From the NCBI GenBank assembly GCA_031551765.1, contig JAVBNC010000053.1:1-22636 (forward strand): a stretch of 22,636 bases of DNA. The letters are read 5' to 3'. The position numbers and the translations under genes are program-made. Below the pieces are notes generated by a model. It worked only from the letters and a program-made list of their open reading frames with translations, was not told where the DNA came from and did no database searches. The stretch's first letter is position 1, and the number at the start of each line of letters is the position of its first letter. Source of the DNA: JAVBNC01 sp031551765. GTDB lineage: Bacteria > Desulfobacterota > Desulfovibrionia > Desulfovibrionales > Desulfovibrionaceae. Shown piece by piece: positions 20,404-22,636 of this stretch.

Positions 20404-22254
20404 ATGGGCAACAATTCATCCTTGCGTATCCTGACCACGGACGTGGTGGTCATAGGCGGCTCAGGCGCCGGGGTCACGGCCGCGCTGGCCGCGGCACGGG
20501 CCGGGTCCAGGGTCATTCTTATCTCCAAGGGAAAAGTGGGCAAAAGCGGCAACGCCATTATGGCCGGCGGCTCCATGTCCATTGACGGCAGAAGCGCCCA
20601 CGACCTGCTGGGCCTGGAAGCCAACCGCGACATTACCCAGGAAGGCTGGTTCGAATCCATCGTCAAGGAAGGCTTTTTCCTCAGCGACCAGCCTATAGTG
20701 GAGCAGTTCGCCTTTGACGGGCCGGCTATTGTGAAGGAATACGTGCACTGGGCGGAACGGGCCAAGGTGCCGTTCAAGCACCTGGCCAACGGCAAATGGG
20801 TTTCCTGCGGCCAGGACTTCTGCGCCGCCCTGAAAGAAGGCATGAAAGAAGCGCCCGGCGTGGACGTGCTGGAAGACACCACCGCCCTGGAAGTGCTGAT
20901 GCGGAACGGCCGGGCCGTGGGCGTGCTGGCCCTGAACATCTACACCGGCGAGTTGTTCGCCGTGTACGCGGGCGCCGTGGTGCTGGGCACGGGCGGCTAC
21001 CAGCCTTTCTCCCTGAAAAACAGCGTGACGGACATGACCGGCGATGGCGTGGGCATGGGCTTCCGCGCCGGGGCGGAAATGGCGGACATGGAATTTTTGC
21101 TCTCCTTCCCCACGGCTGTTGCGCCGCAGAACATCAGGGGCAGTATTTTCCCGTACGTGCTCATCGTGTACACGGGCCTGAAAGCAGGGGCCTGGGCCAA
21201 GTTCCGTGACGCGCAGGGCAACCTTATCGACGTGTCCGAAGATATTATGCAAAAAACCGGCTATTACAGCGGGTTCAAGCTCATCAAGCTCATCACTTCC
21301 TATTATTGGGGCAAGGCCATTTTTGACGGCAAGGGCACCAAGAACGACGGCATTTTCCTGGATTTCAGCTCTTACCCCGAAGAACAGCGGCAAAAAGGCA
21401 TAGACGCCTTCTTCTCCGTGCTGGGGCCCTACTACGCCAAAGGCCACTACAAGGGCGACGACATGACCCCGGTCATGGACAAGATCCGCAAGGGCGAAGG
21501 CGTGGAAGTGGGCCTGGGCTTTGAGTACAGCATGGGTGGCCTGCTGATCGACGAAAAGATGAAGACCCGGGTTCCCGGCCTGTTCGCGGGCGGGGAAGTG
21601 GGCAGCGGCACCTTTGGGGCCATGCGCGTGGCCGACGGGTTGGTGGAAATGCTGGTCCAGGGCTACGAGGCAGGCAAGAACGCCGCCGCCTTCGCCAAAG
21701 AAGCGGGCCACGAAACGCCGGATCAAAAGCTGGCCGCTTCTCTGGCCGCCAAGTGCAGCGAACCCCTGCTGCGCAAGAAGGGCATTTCCCCGGTCGTTGT
21801 GCAGAACCGCATAGAAGCGGCCTGCGACGCGGGCTTCGGCTACCGGCGCACGGAAAAGGGCCTGCAGGCCACCTTGAAGGAACTGCTGCGCATCAAGGCG
21901 GAAGACATGCCCAACATGGCCGCCACCACCCAGTCCCCGCGCTACAACTGGGAATGGCTGACGGCCCTGCAGATGGAAAACCTGATGACCTGCGTGGAAT
22001 CCGGCGTGCGGGCGGCCATAGAGCGCAAGGAAAGCCGGGGCAACCACATCCGGGACGACTACCTGGAAGTGAACCACGACGAATGGCTGGTGCGCCAGAT
22101 CTGGACCCCGGACGGCAAGGGCGGCATGAGCCCGCGTCGGGAAAAGCCGCGCGTGACCACGGTGCCGCTGCCCAAGGGCAAGGACGCCAGCGTCATGGAA
22201 TTTTTCCTGCGTCCGGACCTGGATTACCCGCGCGCCAAGTGGGGCGGCACCTGA
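20404..22254 (+). CDS. Fumarate reductase/succinate dehydrogenase-like flavoprotein
   Basis: A 616-residue FAD protein of the FrdA/SdhA/aspartate-oxidase superfamily. The dinucleotide-binding motif is VVVIGGSGAGVTAALAAARAG (core GGSGAG, 18-23). Other landmarks are TGDGVGMGFRAGAEMADMEF (212-231), SMGG (376-379), PGLFAGGE (391-398) and GAMR (405-408). Several hallmarks of true fumarate reductases are missing: no His for covalent FAD in SGNAIMAGG (48-56), SFPT (234-237) instead of HPT, and GFEYSMGG without the active-site His. FAD is thus probably non-covalent and the substrate is uncertain. The ATG at 20404 has GGAGG seven bases upstream. A [2Fe-2S] protein gene follows after 67 bp, the likely electron partner. 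Confidence 0.85.
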   Translation: MGNNSSLRILTTDVVVIGGSGAGVTAALAAARAGSRVILISKGKVGKSGNAIMAGGSMSIDGRSAHDLLGLEANRDITQEGWFESIVKEGFFLSDQPIVEQFAFDGPAIVKEYVHWAERAKVPFKHLANGKWVSCGQDFCAALKEGMKEAPGVDVLEDTTALEVLMRNGRAVGVLALNIYTGELFAVYAGAVVLGTGGYQPFSLKNSVTDMTGDGVGMGFRAGAEMADMEFLLSFPTAVAPQNIRGSIFPYVLIVYTGLKAGAWAKFRDAQGNLIDVSEDIMQKTGYYSGFKLIKLITSYYWGKAIFDGKGTKNDGIFLDFSSYPEEQRQKGIDAFFSVLGPYYAKGHYKGDDMTPVMDKIRKGEGVEVGLGFEYSMGGLLIDEKMKTRVPGLFAGGEVGSGTFGAMRVADGLVEMLVQGYEAGKNAAAFAKEAGHETPDQKLAASLAAKCSEPLLRKKGISPVVVQNRIEAACDAGFGYRRTEKGLQATLKELLRIKAEDMPNMAATTQSPRYNWEWLTALQMENLMTCVESGVRAAIERKESRGNHIRDDYLEVNHDEWLVRQIWTPDGKGGMSPRREKPRVTTVPLPKGKDASVMEFFLRPDLDYPRAKWGGT

Positions 22255-22321
22255 TGCGGCCGCGTGCCGCCGTGGCGTGTTGTTTCCGTCTTTTTTCGCC
22301 TGAGCTTATGGAGGACACTCT

Positions 22322-22633
22322 ATGCATGTGAAAGTTTACCGCTGCGACCCGGGCGCGGCTGATCCGCAAGAGCGCTACGACAGTTACGACCTGCCCATGA
22401 CCTTGGAAACCAAACCCACAGTGATGGACGTTCTGGACTATATCAGCGCCAACCACGACGGTTCGCTGGCTTATTACAAGCACAGCGTCTGCGACCACGG
22501 CATCTGCGGCCGCTGCGGCCTGCTGGTCAACGGCAAGCCCGCCCTGGCCTGTACCAGGACGGTGGTGGAAAACGACCTGACCCTGGAGCCGCTGAAGAAA
22601 AAGAAACTGGTGCGCGACCTGGTCACTGTATAA
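22322..22633 (+). CDS. Stand-alone [2Fe-2S] FrdB/SdhB N-domain protein
   Basis: A 103-residue protein equal to the N-terminal ferredoxin domain of fumarate reductase/succinate dehydrogenase iron-sulfur subunits. It has the cluster motif SVCDHGICGRCG...LAC with C57, C62, C65 and C77. Normal FrdB/SdhB is about 230-250 residues and has a second domain with [4Fe-4S] and [3Fe-4S] clusters; here a TAA stop ends the gene right after the first domain, three bases before the window ends. The second domain may be a separate gene beyond the edge or absent. Good GGAGG before the ATG. It would take electrons to or from the flavoprotein encoded upstream. Confidence 0.88.
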   Translation: MHVKVYRCDPGAADPQERYDSYDLPMTLETKPTVMDVLDYISANHDGSLAYYKHSVCDHGICGRCGLLVNGKPALACTRTVVENDLTLEPLKKKKLVRDLVTV

Positions 22634-22636
22634 CCT

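Noticed and set aside
20461..22077. 538-residue minus-strand open frame opposite the flavoprotein
   Set aside because: His/Gln/Gly-rich antisense shadow of a clear FAD-binding protein.

Overview
The window reads as chromosomal DNA from a GC-rich anaerobe, most likely a sulfate- or sulfite-reducing member of the Desulfovibrionaceae (Desulfovibrio/Bilophila type). The basis is indirect: a rubrerythrin behind a PerR/Fur-like palindrome, a glutaredoxin plus ferredoxin-thioredoxin-reductase pair, a tripartite tricarboxylate transporter (TTT), citrate lyase, fumarate-reductase-like genes, and a G/C-run hairpin repeat of a kind I associate with Desulfovibrio. No rRNA, tRNA, CRISPR array, integrase or transposase gene was seen.

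Layout, left to right. Positions 1-3300 hold a hairpin repeat, mnmH (-), rubrerythrin (-), a small unknown gene (+) divergent from rubrerythrin, and a LysR regulator (-). Positions 3420-8119 are one minus-strand operon: tctB, tctA, tctC, an IscU/NifU-like scaffold protein and a GGGtGRT-family protein. An AT-rich divergent promoter region with a LysR-type palindrome (8120-8350) separates it from two plus-strand genes: a glutaredoxin-like fusion protein and a cytoplasmic arylsulfotransferase-like protein. Convergent to these are a membrane protein, a glutaredoxin and an FTR catalytic subunit (minus strand, 10706-11882).

Positions 12167-16735 hold a GntR regulator and citD-citE-citF-citC, bracketed by two inverted copies of a ~137-bp repeat with AGAGCA/TGCTCT ends. 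An 817-bp gene-free stretch follows. It contains a hairpin repeat and an array of hairpins whose loops show the CAGGA(U/C/A)G motif of CsrB-type RNAs; this is the most interesting candidate here. Next come a promoter, an intrinsic terminator in the leader, and an EF-G-2-like gene. The right end has a YjbR/MmcQ-like gene (-), a tandem palindromic operator, a fumarate-reductase-like flavoprotein and a stand-alone [2Fe-2S] protein.

How the genes may work together (inference): the TTT system could import citrate or another carboxylate, CitDEF would cleave citrate to acetate and oxaloacetate after CitC activation, and oxaloacetate could run reductively to fumarate, where the flavoprotein/[2Fe-2S] pair might act. 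However, the TTT genes share a promoter region with the arylsulfotransferase block rather than with citrate lyase, so their substrate could be something else.
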